Source: Sphingomonas sp. OK281 (lineage in GTDB: Bacteria; Pseudomonadota; Alphaproteobacteria; Sphingomonadales; Sphingomonadaceae). From it: a stretch of 64,000 nt of DNA. The notes below the pieces were generated by a model. That model searched no databases. It saw only the letters and a list, made by a program, of their open reading frames with translations, and had not been told where the DNA came from. This document shows positions 1 through 8,287 of the stretch, piece after piece. Position numbers and translations under genes: made by a program. The stretch is taken from positions 1 to 64,000 of the forward strand of contig NZ_FOVZ01000008.1 in NCBI RefSeq assembly GCF_900115295.1, read 5' to 3'. The stretch's first letter is position 1, and each line of letters starts with the position of its first letter.

Positions 1-309
1 GAGCATGCGGTCGGCTCGACCATGTAGTGGTTCGCCATGACCAGAAAACGCCGGTTGAAAACCCGTTCCTTGCCTGTGAACACGCTCGTCACGGCAGTCT
101 TCATGTTGTCGTAGATGCCCCGCGTCGGCACGCCACCGAAGAAGGCGAATGCTCGCGCATGGACGTCGAACAGCATCTCCTGCGTCTCGCGCGGATAGGC
201 TCGCACGTACATCACCCGCGATGCGCACAGCCGCACATGCGCAACCTTCACCCGCATCGGCTTGCCCGCGATCTCGACGTCGACGCAGCGGCCCTGGCAG
301 CTGATGAGG
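1..309 (-). pseudogene. IS21-family transposase (IstA) remnant, 5'-truncated
   Basis: Read on the minus strand, this stretch encodes VKVAHVRLCASRVMYVRAYP, then AFAFFGGVPTRGIYDNMKTA and a segment ending in HYMVEPTAC. These match the catalytic-domain core of IS21-family IstA transposases, the DDE enzymes that work with an IstB ATPase. The frame runs off the left edge of the window. Upstream the similarity stops near GRCVDVEIAGKP, where IstA proteins normally have a QFDWS-like segment and before it an HTH domain, neither of which is visible. The frame continues without similarity back to the stop codon of the neighbouring radical SAM gene. I call it the remnant of an insertion sequence whose 5' half has been lost. 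The exact breakpoint, near 290-310, is uncertain. Confidence 0.75.
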
Positions 310-395
310 CGAGGCTGGAGCATGGCGTCGACGCTGACGAAGAGGCTGACGTCGATGAGGGCAATCTTGCCGCAGAGTAGATCAGGCGGGTGCGT

Positions 396-1460
396 TTAGA
401 ACGCGTAGCGCACCTCGCAATATGGCATAGTCTCGCCAAGCCAGGCAAGGAAGCGGTCAAGCCACTGGCGCTTCCAGCGGCTCTTGTAGCGAAGGTTGAC
501 CATGCCGGACTCGCTCAGCTTGCGCTCCTGGAGGTCTGGCCGCCAAAGCCACTCTTCCGCGCGAGGGTGCCACTGAAGATTAAGGTCGTGCAGCCCCTCG
601 TTATGGGTAAGAAAGATCACCTCACATTTGAGCTGCGCACGGGCGGCAGGTGACAGTGCCTGATCGAGTTCCGAAAAAAGCGCTTTCCACTCTACCTCCC
701 AGCCCTCGTGGACGATCACGGGCGAGAAGTTGACGTGCACCTCGTAGCCTGCGGCGACGAAGTCGTTGATGGCGGATATTCGCTCCGTCATTGGCGAGGT
801 CCGGACGTCGACGATCTTGGCGATCGTTTCAGGCATGAGACTGAAGCGGATCCGGGTGCGGCCTTGCGGGTCGTACTTGAGCAGATCACGATTAACGTAC
901 TTCGTCGCGAACGATCCCTTGGCGCCCGGAATAGCTCTGAAGGCGGCGATGAGGTCGCGGACGTTGTTCGACAGCGCGGCATCTACCGACAGGTCGCCGT
1001 TCTCGCCCAGGTCGTAGACCCAGTCGACCGGATCGATGGTATTGGGTTCCGGCTTGGGGCCCAGCTTGGCTGCGTGCCGGGTCAGCGCGCGAGTGACGTC
1101 ATCGATGTTGACGAAAATGCTGATCGGGTTGGCGTAGCCTTTCCGCCGACCGACATAACAGTATGCGCAGGCCATAGCGCAGCCGTTCGACGATGACGGC
1201 GCGATGAAGTCGGCGGAGCGACCGTTTGGCCGCATCTGCATACCCTTCTTGACCCCGAGCACGAGCGTGTCCCGTTTTACACGAAGCCAATCTTCCGCCA
1301 GCGCCGGGTCGGCCAGCTCCGGTATCTTCCAATGGCTCGCTACTTCGACAAGTTCGGCGTTCGGAAAGCGGGTCAATACATCGCGTCCGCAGGCGTAATC
1401 TCGCACGGCCGGTTCCAGGTAGATGAGCTTCGGATCGATGAGCGTGCGCGGCAAGGCCAT
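396..1460 (-). CDS. spore photoproduct lyase family radical SAM protein
   Basis: This is a 354-residue protein of the SPL-like radical SAM family that is widespread in non-sporulating proteobacteria. It carries the cluster-binding motif CX3CX2C (Cys94, Cys98, Cys101, in NGCAMACAYCYV), followed by family-typical blocks such as GYANPISIFVNI, FATKYVNRDLL and RIRFSLMPE. True SPL repairs spore photoproduct thymine dimers. The substrate of this family in non-sporeformers is not established, and a role with UV-type DNA lesions is only inferred. I prefer the ATG at 1460 (MALPRTLIDPKLIYLEP) over an upstream in-frame start at 1577, because family similarity begins just after it. The gene diverges from the epoxide hydrolase fusion gene across about 310 bp. 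Confidence 0.85.
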   Translation of the reverse strand: MALPRTLIDPKLIYLEPAVRDYACGRDVLTRFPNAELVEVASHWKIPELADPALAEDWLRVKRDTLVLGVKKGMQMRPNGRSADFIAPSSSNGCAMACAYCYVGRRKGYANPISIFVNIDDVTRALTRHAAKLGPKPEPNTIDPVDWVYDLGENGDLSVDAALSNNVRDLIAAFRAIPGAKGSFATKYVNRDLLKYDPQGRTRIRFSLMPETIAKIVDVRTSPMTERISAINDFVAAGYEVHVNFSPVIVHEGWEVEWKALFSELDQALSPAARAQLKCEVIFLTHNEGLHDLNLQWHPRAEEWLWRPDLQERKLSESGMVNLRYKSRWKRQWLDRFLAWLGETMPYCEVRYAF

Positions 1461-1772
1461 AGAGCAAATATGGGCAGTCGCGCCTGCCGTACCAATGGTT
1501 CGCTCAACGCCGCCCGGATAACAATCTTGATCGGTCGCAATGTCTCGGTCTGCTACCGAACGTTTGATGAGCGTCACAGTCTACGCTTCGTGCTTTTGGC
1601 GACATCTGCTTCAAACGCTTATGCTCCATCGCTCGCTCCGGCTGCGTCTCGAGACTCATACCTACGCGAGTTACAAGACGCGCTGGCTGCCCGCGGATGT
1701 GAACGCGACGTACGCGAGTGCGTTACTACGCCTTGAGAAGGGGCGCCTCCCCTTGAAACGCTAGGACACGAG
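1461..1772. other. divergent intergenic region
   Basis: These 312 bases separate two divergently transcribed genes and must hold both promoters. Short open frames cross it, but none has a ribosome binding site or recognisable composition. An AGGA sits 9 bases before the ATG at 1773. I see no clear operator or hairpin. Confidence 0.4.
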
Positions 1773-3740
1773 ATGGCAAAGCCCTTTACGATTGCAGTAC
1801 CCGACGAGCGGCTCGCCCTCATCAACGCCAAAGTCGCATCATTCGACTGGGGCGCTCTGCCGGACGCCGGAGGCTGGCAATCAGGTGTCGGCCTCGCAGA
1901 CCTCAAGCGGCTCGTAGGCTATTGGCGCACGCGGTTTGATTGGCGTGCGCAAGAACGTCGGCTGAATGCTTTGCCTCACTTCACGACGGAGGTGCTGGGC
2001 CAAAACCTTCACTTCATTCATGCGCGTGGCGATGGTTCGCGCCCACCGCTGCTCCTGCTGCACGGCTGGCCGGGGTCGTTCATCGAATTTGAAGCGCTGA
2101 TCGCTCCGCTGGTCACCGACGGCCATGACGTCGTCGTGCCCTCGCTTCCGGGCTACGCCTTCTCCGGGCGTCCTGCCGCGCCGATCGGGCCGCGCCGAAC
2201 TGGCGAGATCATGCATGGCCTGATGACCGAACTGTTCGGTGATGCTCGCTATCTGGTGCAAGGCGGCGACTGGGGCGCAGCAATCGGAAGCTGGATGGCG
2301 CACGATCATCCTGAAGCCATCGGCGCGCTGCACCTCAACATGGTCCTCATCCAGGCGGCAGACGTATCGCCGAAAACGCCCGACGAACTCGCCTGGGCAG
2401 CTCGACGTGCAACGCTAGCCAAGGAGGAGACTGGTTACTCGCAAGAGCAGGGCACACGTCCGCAGACGCTCGGCGTCGCCATGGCGGATAGCCCCGTCGG
2501 TGTTGCCGCCTGGATCCTGGAAAAGTTCGGCGCATGGGCGGACGTGCCGCGCGACGAACAGGGCCGGCCCGATCTTTGGCAGGCCTTCGACGAGGATACG
2601 CTCCTCACCAACATCATGCTCTACCTTGTCGAGGGGTCATTCATCACATCGACCTGGATGTATCGAGGTCGCGTATTGGAGGGGTCGGGCCAATTTCCCG
2701 CCGGCAGCCGTATCAAGGTACCGACCGGCGTCGCAGCCTTCCCTGATCCGGTCTTCCCACCACCCCCGCGTTCGCATGCTCGCAAGACCTACAACATCGT
2801 TCACTGGAGCGAAATGGCGGCAGGCGGCCATTTCGCGGCGCTGGAACAACCAGAGCTCCTGCTCGCCGATATGCGACGCTTCTTTGCCGCCCAAGCTTCT
2901 TCAAAAGCCCGCAGACGGCGTCGGTTGGCCGGCGCGGCTGGCTTCGTTGGCGTCGCTGCCATAGGTTTCTGCGCGTTGGCAGGCGCTAATCGACGTCCAA
3001 AGAATAAAGACGCCCGGCACCGCGCGACCTATCCACCATTGGATGTCCCGAAAGCTTTTGCCGAGGGTGTTTGGATCGTCGACAGCGGGCCAATAAACGC
3101 GATGGGCCTGACTTTACCTGTGCGCATGACGATCCTCCGGCTCGTAAACGACGATCTATTGCTGCACTCGCCAACGCCCTTTTCGGCCGAGGTGGCCAAG
3201 GCCGTCGAGGCACTTGGGCGGGTGCGGCATCTCGTCGCACCCAACATCGCGCACTGGACTTTCCTTGCCGACTGGCAACGCGCCTACCCTGATGCAACAA
3301 CTTGGGCAGCGCCTGGGCTACAAGACCGGGCGCAGGTCCACGCATCATCGGTGCGGTTCGATGCTGAACTCGGTGAGACGGCTCCAGTCGAATGGGCAGA
3401 CACACTTGATCAGGGCGTTGTGCCAGGGGGTGCTGGCTTCAACGAAGTCTGGTTCTTCCACCGGCAGACCAAGACTCTCGTGCTCGTCGACCTCATCGAG
3501 AACCTCGATCCTGACAAGCTGCCACCTGTCGCGCGGCTATTGATGAAGGCTTCCGCTGCCACCGAGGGCACTACCGCACGTTACCTGCGGCTACCTGTAC
3601 GGCTAGGTGGCGCGGACGCTAAAAAGGCGGTGCAAGCGATTGTGGCGCTCGAGCCTGACCGGGTGATCTTCGCTCACGGTCGACCGTTCGAGAGCAATGG
3701 TTCGGCGCAACTGAAGCGGGCTTTCGACTGGCTGACTTAG
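1773..3740 (+). CDS. epoxide hydrolase fused to membrane-tethered DUF4336 domain
   Basis: This 655-residue protein joins two domains. Residues 1-375 form an epoxide hydrolase of the EHN/microsomal type. It has the N-terminal meander domain, the oxyanion segment HGWPG (97-101), the nucleophile Asp166 in GGDWG, and a candidate catalytic His353 in GGHFAALEQP. Residues about 376-405 are an arginine-rich stretch followed by a hydrophobic helix. Residues 420-655 match DUF4336, a metallo-beta-lactamase-like fold family, with the segments GVWIVDSGPINAMG and HLVAPNIAHW. Positive-inside reasoning would put the hydrolase in the cytoplasm and DUF4336 in the periplasm. Stand-alone family members end near residue 375, so the fusion is unusual. 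The reading frame is uninterrupted and the gene starts with a good AGGA site. Substrates are unknown. Confidence 0.8.
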   Translation: MAKPFTIAVPDERLALINAKVASFDWGALPDAGGWQSGVGLADLKRLVGYWRTRFDWRAQERRLNALPHFTTEVLGQNLHFIHARGDGSRPPLLLLHGWPGSFIEFEALIAPLVTDGHDVVVPSLPGYAFSGRPAAPIGPRRTGEIMHGLMTELFGDARYLVQGGDWGAAIGSWMAHDHPEAIGALHLNMVLIQAADVSPKTPDELAWAARRATLAKEETGYSQEQGTRPQTLGVAMADSPVGVAAWILEKFGAWADVPRDEQGRPDLWQAFDEDTLLTNIMLYLVEGSFITSTWMYRGRVLEGSGQFPAGSRIKVPTGVAAFPDPVFPPPPRSHARKTYNIVHWSEMAAGGHFAALEQPELLLADMRRFFAAQASSKARRRRRLAGAAGFVGVAAIGFCALAGANRRPKNKDARHRATYPPLDVPKAFAEGVWIVDSGPINAMGLTLPVRMTILRLVNDDLLLHSPTPFSAEVAKAVEALGRVRHLVAPNIAHWTFLADWQRAYPDATTWAAPGLQDRAQVHASSVRFDAELGETAPVEWADTLDQGVVPGGAGFNEVWFFHRQTKTLVLVDLIENLDPDKLPPVARLLMKASAATEGTTARYLRLPVRLGGADAKKAVQAIVALEPDRVIFAHGRPFESNGSAQLKRAFDWLT

Positions 3741-3791
3741 CATTGGAGGCGGGTTGTCGGTGGTCGATAAGAACGGTAGCGTCTATTCGTG

Positions 3792-4046
3792 ATGCGCTTA
3801 TTTCTTGTCCGGGCCGTGGCTTACTTCCTGATCGGTATCTCGACCGTAGCGTACGCCGTCATGTTGTTCAGCGCTACTTGGTTGTACTGCTACGGAACGC
3901 ATCTTCTGCGCGCGGCTGGCTGGATGCCGCGCACCGAGATTACCGCTGTCTACCTAGCCTTCATCACCGTACTCTTGTATCTCACCCGCTTGGTCATCCG
4001 GTCGTTACAGGAAGAGTCAGCACGACCACGCGACAGCGAGTTGTGA
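3792..4046 (+). CDS. small two-helix membrane protein, unknown
   Basis: This small protein of 84 residues has two strongly hydrophobic segments, roughly residues 4-27 and 47-68. They are separated by a short loop (GTHLLRAAGWMPRTE), and the tail is charged. I recognise no family. The gene starts about 50 bases after the hydrolase-DUF4336 fusion on the same strand and could share its transcript. A GTG directly before the ATG is an alternative start. It converges with the AI-2E family gene, whose stop lies 19 bases away. Hydrophobic periodicity supports a real gene, but the small size leaves doubt. Confidence 0.5.
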   Translation: MRLFLVRAVAYFLIGISTVAYAVMLFSATWLYCYGTHLLRAAGWMPRTEITAVYLAFITVLLYLTRLVIRSLQEESARPRDSEL

Positions 4047-4064
4047 CGTACAATGCCTCTTTGC

Positions 4065-5933
4065 CTACAATCCCCAACCGACAATGTTCTCCACCGCGTC
4101 GTGTAGCGAACTTACGTACCGGTCCGCACCCAAGGCCTGTTGGATTGCCGCATCGCTGAGGGAAGCTTCCCCCTGCGGCCATAGGCCGACGACGATGCGA
4201 GCGTTCGGCGCTCGGGCACGCAAGCGCCGGACAAGGTAACGCAACTGCGCTGGCGAACCGGTCACCTCCAGGTAAGAGATGGCGATCACATCAATCCCGG
4301 TCAGATCCAACGTCTGCACCGCATCTCGGGACACTGCGGTATTGGGGATACGCTTCGCGTGCACCCCTTGCTGCCCCAGCAACTGCGTAAGCATAGCAGT
4401 TACCGCGTCATCGAACGGACCGTGCCCCGCAACGCAGGCGACCGTTTCGGCGTTTGCTGTGGTGTCAGACGGCGCTGCCCCGGACGTTGGCTGTAGGTCC
4501 TCGATCACGGACATCATCGATTTGGTCATCTGCGCCGCACCGGCGCGATCGATTGTCCCGCGCGCTTCGTCTTCGACTGCCAGCTTCAACCCTTCAAGCA
4601 CGACCCCGTCATAGTATTCGGTGAGGGATCTGTCAGCGAGAAGCATCTCCGCCTGTGCCAAAGCCTCGTCCGGGTTCCGAGCTAGAATGCGCTGGTAAAA
4701 GCTTTCGATAGGCGTCAGCGCCGGTCTGTCACCCAACAGGACATCGAAGAATTCCAGGCTCTTAACGTGACGCCCCATGACGACCAGACATAGGGTAAGT
4801 GGTGTGGACATGATCAGCCCGATCGGACCCCAAAGCCACGTCCAGAAGATCGCTGATACAATCACCGATACAGGCGAAAGACCCGTCGAGTGGCCATAGA
4901 GCAGTGGTTCGATCACATAACCGGTAAGCGGCTCGATGATCACGAAGAGAGCGACGACTTCCAGCGCCATGCCCCAGCCTGGATCCACGGCCGCACCAAG
5001 AGCCGCAGGAGCCACTGCTGCCAGGAACGGCCCGATATAGGGCACGAAGCGCAACAGCCCCGCCATCACCCCCCACATGGCCGGCGATGGTATGCCGATC
5101 AGCCACAGACCAAGAGCGATAACGACACCGAAGCACGTGTTCACAGCTAGCTGCGAGAGGAAATACTTGCTGAGGCGCTGACCGGCATCATCGATGGCGC
5201 GCGTCGTACGGTGCAGGTCGCTTGATCCGAACAGGCGGATAAACCGATCGCGCAGATCCTCCTTCTGCATCAAGACGAATATCGCCACGATGAGGACAAT
5301 GACCGTTGTTTCCAGCGGGCCCAGGATGGGTTCGAGAACCGTTCGTGCTATCGCGAACGGCGACGTGCTGCCTTGGACGACCTCCACCGGGATAGGGCGG
5401 CGTTGATCAGCCGTCGTCGGAGCCGACGGTGTTGCCAGCGTCGGCGTGGCCGCACGAGGTGTGGTAGTTGGTCGCTTGCCCCCCAGTTCCTTTGTGATTG
5501 AGGCAAGGCGTGCGACCGCAAAGCCCTGAACCCCTTGGACCTTGGCTTCGATGGTGCGGGCATATTGCGGCGCGTTCACCGTCAGCGACGCGGCCTGACT
5601 GCCGATAAGTGCGCCGAACAGGCCCAAGAGGCCCAGGGCCGCTATGACGGTCAGGATCACGGCGGGCGCACGCCAGAGACGCAGACGCTGCAGCAGGTTG
5701 ACAACCGGGGAGAGAACGAAGGAGAGCATCACCGCCAGGGTGATCGGAATGAGCACTTCCTGACCGAAATACAGGGCGGCGATGACGAGCGTGCCAACCG
5801 CCACGCCGGCCAGCGTCTTGAGTTCAGGCGCCGAGGCCGAGCGGATTTGAGCCGCACCTGGATTGTCCGCGGGCGCTTCACGGCTACCGGTCACGACATC
5901 CTTGTAGCCGGCGATGTTGTCGGGGCTGCTCAT
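4065..5933 (-). CDS. AI-2E family transporter with C-terminal extension
   Basis: This 622-residue membrane protein belongs to the AI-2E/PerM family (YhhT/TqsA type). The first 410 residues hold about eight membrane spans, including the paired spans after SAPELKTLAGVAVG and the conserved core LLRFVPYIGPFLAAV followed by GLSPVSVIV. Such proteins have been linked to export of autoinducer-2 or of sodium and lithium, and the substrate here cannot be told. The last 130 residues form a soluble Rossmann-like domain (DAVTAMLTQLLGQQGVHAKR, IDVIAISYLEVTG, ARIVVGLWPQGEA) resembling cobalamin-binding folds, but I see no DxHxxG motif. It is the first of a run of minus-strand stress-type genes, separated from the next by a hairpin at 6028-6062. 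Confidence 0.85.
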   Translation of the reverse strand: MSSPDNIAGYKDVVTGSREAPADNPGAAQIRSASAPELKTLAGVAVGTLVIAALYFGQEVLIPITLAVMLSFVLSPVVNLLQRLRLWRAPAVILTVIAALGLLGLFGALIGSQAASLTVNAPQYARTIEAKVQGVQGFAVARLASITKELGGKRPTTTPRAATPTLATPSAPTTADQRRPIPVEVVQGSTSPFAIARTVLEPILGPLETTVIVLIVAIFVLMQKEDLRDRFIRLFGSSDLHRTTRAIDDAGQRLSKYFLSQLAVNTCFGVVIALGLWLIGIPSPAMWGVMAGLLRFVPYIGPFLAAVAPAALGAAVDPGWGMALEVVALFVIIEPLTGYVIEPLLYGHSTGLSPVSVIVSAIFWTWLWGPIGLIMSTPLTLCLVVMGRHVKSLEFFDVLLGDRPALTPIESFYQRILARNPDEALAQAEMLLADRSLTEYYDGVVLEGLKLAVEDEARGTIDRAGAAQMTKSMMSVIEDLQPTSGAAPSDTTANAETVACVAGHGPFDDAVTAMLTQLLGQQGVHAKRIPNTAVSRDAVQTLDLTGIDVIAISYLEVTGSPAQLRYLVRRLRARAPNARIVVGLWPQGEASLSDAAIQQALGADRYVSSLHDAVENIVGWGL

Positions 5934-6027
5934 GCGGAAACCTTCCTACCGGCGCTCGCGTATCGGTCACATCGAGACCCGGCACGAAGCATTTTTCGTT
6001 GTATCCGTCCTGACGTCGGGACGGGCA

Positions 6028-6062
6028 AAGCCGAGAGGTACACTTGGCGTCCCTCTCGGCTT
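6028..6062 (-). terminator. hairpin downstream of DUF4142 gene
   Basis: A perfect 11-bp inverted repeat, AAGCCGAGAGG with CCTCTCGGCTT, has a 13-base loop. It lies 27 bases past the stop of the DUF4142 gene and before the AI-2E family gene on the same strand. A strong T tract is lacking, so it may stabilise the 3' end rather than terminate efficiently. Confidence 0.55.
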
Positions 6063-6088
6063 CATACTTCATCGTCTGGGACGCTACC

Positions 6089-6679
6089 TCAGGACTTGAG
6101 CGCTTTCGCCATGTTGAGATGCGCCGCAACCGTCGGTGCCAATCCCGACGCAAACGTCTTCAACTGCGGCACGTCGCCGGTTGCAGCATAACCCTTGAGC
6201 GTATCGAGCGTCTGCTGATGCCCGGCGACCTGGGCAGCCGCGTAAGCGGTGTCGAAATCAGCGCCCTGCTTGGTCTTCAGATCAGCAAGCTTCTGCTGCT
6301 GCTCGGCACTCAGCGCTGGGTTGGGCGCCAAAGCTGGCGACAGCGTCGCGGTCAGGGCCTTCAGCTTCGCAGTCGAACCCTCATGTGCGGTGATCATCTG
6401 GCCAGCGAACTTCTTTACCGCAGCAGATGCGCCGTTGGTCACGGCAAGCTTCGAGGTCTCGATCTCGAACGCATCGCTCGCAGCCGCCATGTTGACGAAA
6501 GCCTGTCCACCTGAGGCGGGTGCTGCCATCGCATCATTGGAACCAGCTGCGTTCACGTCCATGGCGGTCGTATTGGCATAGGTGCTGTTATCGACGGCGA
6601 TTGTATCGTCGGCCTTCTTGCCGCATGCGGCCAATGACAGGGCCGCTACCGACACCAGTGCCAGGGTCTTGATGTTCAT
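6089..6679 (-). CDS. DUF4142 domain lipoprotein
   Basis: This 196-residue exported protein has an N-terminal lipoprotein signal (MNIKTLALVSVAALSLAAC, lipobox LAAC with Cys19). After a Thr/Ala-rich linker comes a DUF4142 domain, a predicted ferritin-like four-helix bundle. Typical blocks are FVNMAAASDAFEIETSKLA, KKFAGQMITAHEGSTAKL and YAAAQVAGHQQTLDTLKGYA. DUF4142 proteins are often stress-induced in alphaproteobacteria, but their biochemical role is unknown. I place the start at 6679 because it gives a proper signal peptide. The in-frame upstream start at 6754 would bury that signal. A close match to the EcfG promoter consensus lies 40-65 bases upstream. Confidence 0.85.
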   Translation of the reverse strand: MNIKTLALVSVAALSLAACGKKADDTIAVDNSTYANTTAMDVNAAGSNDAMAAPASGGQAFVNMAAASDAFEIETSKLAVTNGASAAVKKFAGQMITAHEGSTAKLKALTATLSPALAPNPALSAEQQQKLADLKTKQGADFDTAYAAAQVAGHQQTLDTLKGYAATGDVPQLKTFASGLAPTVAAHLNMAKALKS

Positions 6680-6718
6680 TATGCTCTCCATCTGCTCGCA
6701 TATTACCGCTGCCTGCTC

Positions 6719-6744
6719 AACGCGTGCTTCCTGAGGACCGTTCC
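6719..6744 (-). promoter_or_regulatory. candidate EcfG-type stress promoter
   Basis: On the minus strand this reads GGAAC-N17-CGTT, which matches the alphaproteobacterial general stress sigma factor (EcfG) consensus of GGAAC, 16-17 bases, CGTT. It ends about 40 bases before the DUF4142 lipoprotein start, the right distance for a promoter with a short leader. Sequence evidence only. Confidence 0.6.
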
Positions 6745-6832
6745 GCACGAGCAACGAACGCCGGACCGATCGTTGGCCGAGTTCGTTCTAGCCGTCTGCC
6801 GGCACAGCTGCCGGCCTTATCGGGACACGGCT

Positions 6833-7243
6833 ATGAGCATCTTCAGCACGATCATGAACAAGGTTTTCCATCACAAAGCCGCGCCAGCGGCTGCGCCGGC
6901 TCAGGCTCCTGCCGCTGCGCCCCAAGCTGCGCCACAGGCCGCGCCGACCGCTACCGCCCAGCCCGCCCCCGCAGCGGCTCAGCAGTCCGTCGATGTCGGT
7001 GCGGTCCTCAGCGAGATGGCATCGATGAAAGATGGCGGGGGAAACTACCAGAGCTCGATCGTCGATCTTCTGAAGCTGCTGGACCTGGATTCCAGTCTGA
7101 CCGCTCGCAAGGAACTTGCTAGCGAACTGAACGTCCATGCAGCAGCCGACGGCTCGGCCGAGCAGAACATCGCCCTTCATAAGGCTGTGATGCAGAAGCT
7201 TGCCGATAACGGCGGTATCGTTCCCGACAGCCTGCGCAACTAA
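6833..7243 (+). CDS. DUF3597 domain protein
   Basis: This 136-residue protein begins MSIFSTIMNKVFHHK and is followed by an Ala/Pro/Gln-rich linker (residues 16-50). It then has the DUF3597 domain (VDVGAVLSEMAS, YQSSIVDLLKLLDLDSSLTA, AEQNIALHKAVMQKLADNGG). No signal peptide or membrane span is seen, so it is probably cytoplasmic. The biochemical function is unknown, and the fold is related to peptidoglycan-binding-like helical bundles. It diverges from the DUF4142 gene and ends just before a strong hairpin. The ATG at 6833 fits the family N-terminus better than an in-frame start at 6773. Confidence 0.85.
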   Translation: MSIFSTIMNKVFHHKAAPAAAPAQAPAAAPQAAPQAAPTATAQPAPAAAQQSVDVGAVLSEMASMKDGGGNYQSSIVDLLKLLDLDSSLTARKELASELNVHAAADGSAEQNIALHKAVMQKLADNGGIVPDSLRN

Positions 7244-7253
7244 CACGCTCGAT

Positions 7254-7288
7254 CCGGAGGGGACCGCACCCTATGCGGTCCCCTCCGG
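7254..7288 (+). terminator. strong hairpin terminator after DUF3597 gene
   Basis: A perfect 15-bp stem (CCGGAGGGGACCGCA with TGCGGTCCCCTCCGG) and a 5-base loop start 11 bases after the stop codon. The stem is very stable. There is no long T run after it on the plus strand. Confidence 0.7.
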
Positions 7289-7318
7289 CCTTAGACTGCT
7301 GGCTTAACCGTCCCCAAT

Positions 7319-7528
7319 TTAGCGAGCTGGACTAGGGTTCGGAGGCGTTGCAGTTACGGTCCGCTGCGCTGCCTGAGCTGGCAGTGTCTGACTACCACGC
7401 GGTGGTCCATTCGGCTCTTTCTGAAAGCCACGCGCGGCGAGCCAGCAGATAGTGACGACGAGTGCCAGGATCATCACGAAGATGACAATTGCCACAGGAC
7501 CGGCTCGCTTGTTTCCTCGTCTCCGCAT
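7319..7528 (-). CDS. small single-span membrane protein, unknown
   Basis: This 69-residue protein has a basic N-terminus (MRRRGNKRAGP), one hydrophobic helix (residues about 11-31, VAIVIFVMILALVVTICWLA) and a Pro/Thr/Ala-rich tail without structure. The charge pattern predicts a cytoplasmic N-terminus and a periplasmic tail. GGAG precedes the start. A GTG codon immediately upstream of the ATG is an alternative start. It lies convergent to the DUF3597 gene and downstream of the DUF937 gene on the same strand. I recognise no family. Confidence 0.5.
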   Translation of the reverse strand: MRRRGNKRAGPVAIVIFVMILALVVTICWLAARGFQKEPNGPPRGSQTLPAQAAQRTVTATPPNPSPAR

Positions 7529-7652
7529 CACATGCGCTCCCCAGTCATGCCATCGCTGTTATCGCCGTGCCGTAGCCCTGTAGCGACGGGATGTTCCTTG
7601 ATCTCGAGTCCACCGGTTTGATCGAGTAGAACAGTCTTATGTCCGGACGGCT

Positions 7653-8177
7653 CTATCGCCGTTCGCCGAAGACCGAACCAAGAATGCCCCCCAGTCCGCC
7701 GCAAAGACCGCCCCCGGGCGCTGCGCCTGCGACTCCAGCGCCACCCAGGCTGCCAAGTACAGATCCAAGGATCCCGCCAAGGCCACCTTGCTGCCCGGCC
7801 GAGCGCCCTGTCAGATGGCCCGCTACCAGCATGACCAGGATCGGCAGCATCTGCTTGAGAAGCTCAGGCGCCAGGCCGCTGCTCTGCGCCGCGTTGTCAG
7901 CGACCTCACGACTGCCGTCCTTCGACCCGAAGATACCGCCGAGGATCTGATTACCGCGGTCGATCTGCGTCGGCTCGTTGCCCAACACGTTCGAAGCAAG
8001 GTCTGCGCCGCCAAGCGTGTTCACATGGGCGTCTAACTGCGTCGTGTTATTTCCCATGCCGCCCAGAACCGACGGCAGCAGGGCTTCTGCACCGCGCTGG
8101 GCCTGCTCACGCGGTACGCCTAATTGCGCGGCGAGTGCATCGATGCCGCCATCTGGGAGGAGGTCATTGAGGTTCAT
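7653..8177 (-). CDS. DUF937 domain protein (YidB-like)
   Basis: This 174-residue protein starts with MNLNDLLPDGGIDALAAQLG and matches DUF937, a family named for YidB. The helical blocks include QRGAEALLPSVLGGMGNNT, NQILGGIFGSKDGSREVAD and APELLKQMLPILVMLVAGHL. A Gly-rich C-terminus follows (GGLGGILGSVLGSLGGAG and GGLGGILGSVFGERR), which is a short internal repeat. No signal peptide is seen. Function is unknown in the family. AAGGAAG is well placed before the start codon. A weak stress-promoter-like match (GGACC-N16-TGTT) lies at 8205-8229. Confidence 0.8.
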   Translation of the reverse strand: MNLNDLLPDGGIDALAAQLGVPREQAQRGAEALLPSVLGGMGNNTTQLDAHVNTLGGADLASNVLGNEPTQIDRGNQILGGIFGSKDGSREVADNAAQSSGLAPELLKQMLPILVMLVAGHLTGRSAGQQGGLGGILGSVLGSLGGAGVAGAAPGGGLCGGLGGILGSVFGERR

Positions 8178-8287
8178 GTCAGCTTCCTTGTTGTCATGGG
8201 TACCAACAGACGCTGGGACCTATAGGTCCGGCCCCCTTCGATCGAGCTAGGACCCTGGATCGGTAGGCATGCGCAATCTGCGCAATG

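Noticed and set aside
708..1196. Plus-strand open frame of 162 codons
   Set aside because: It is antisense to the radical SAM gene, whose motifs are clear. High GC makes such shadows common.
1540..1764. Small open frame before the epoxide hydrolase fusion gene
   Set aside because: No ribosome site, no family and random-looking composition in a promoter region.
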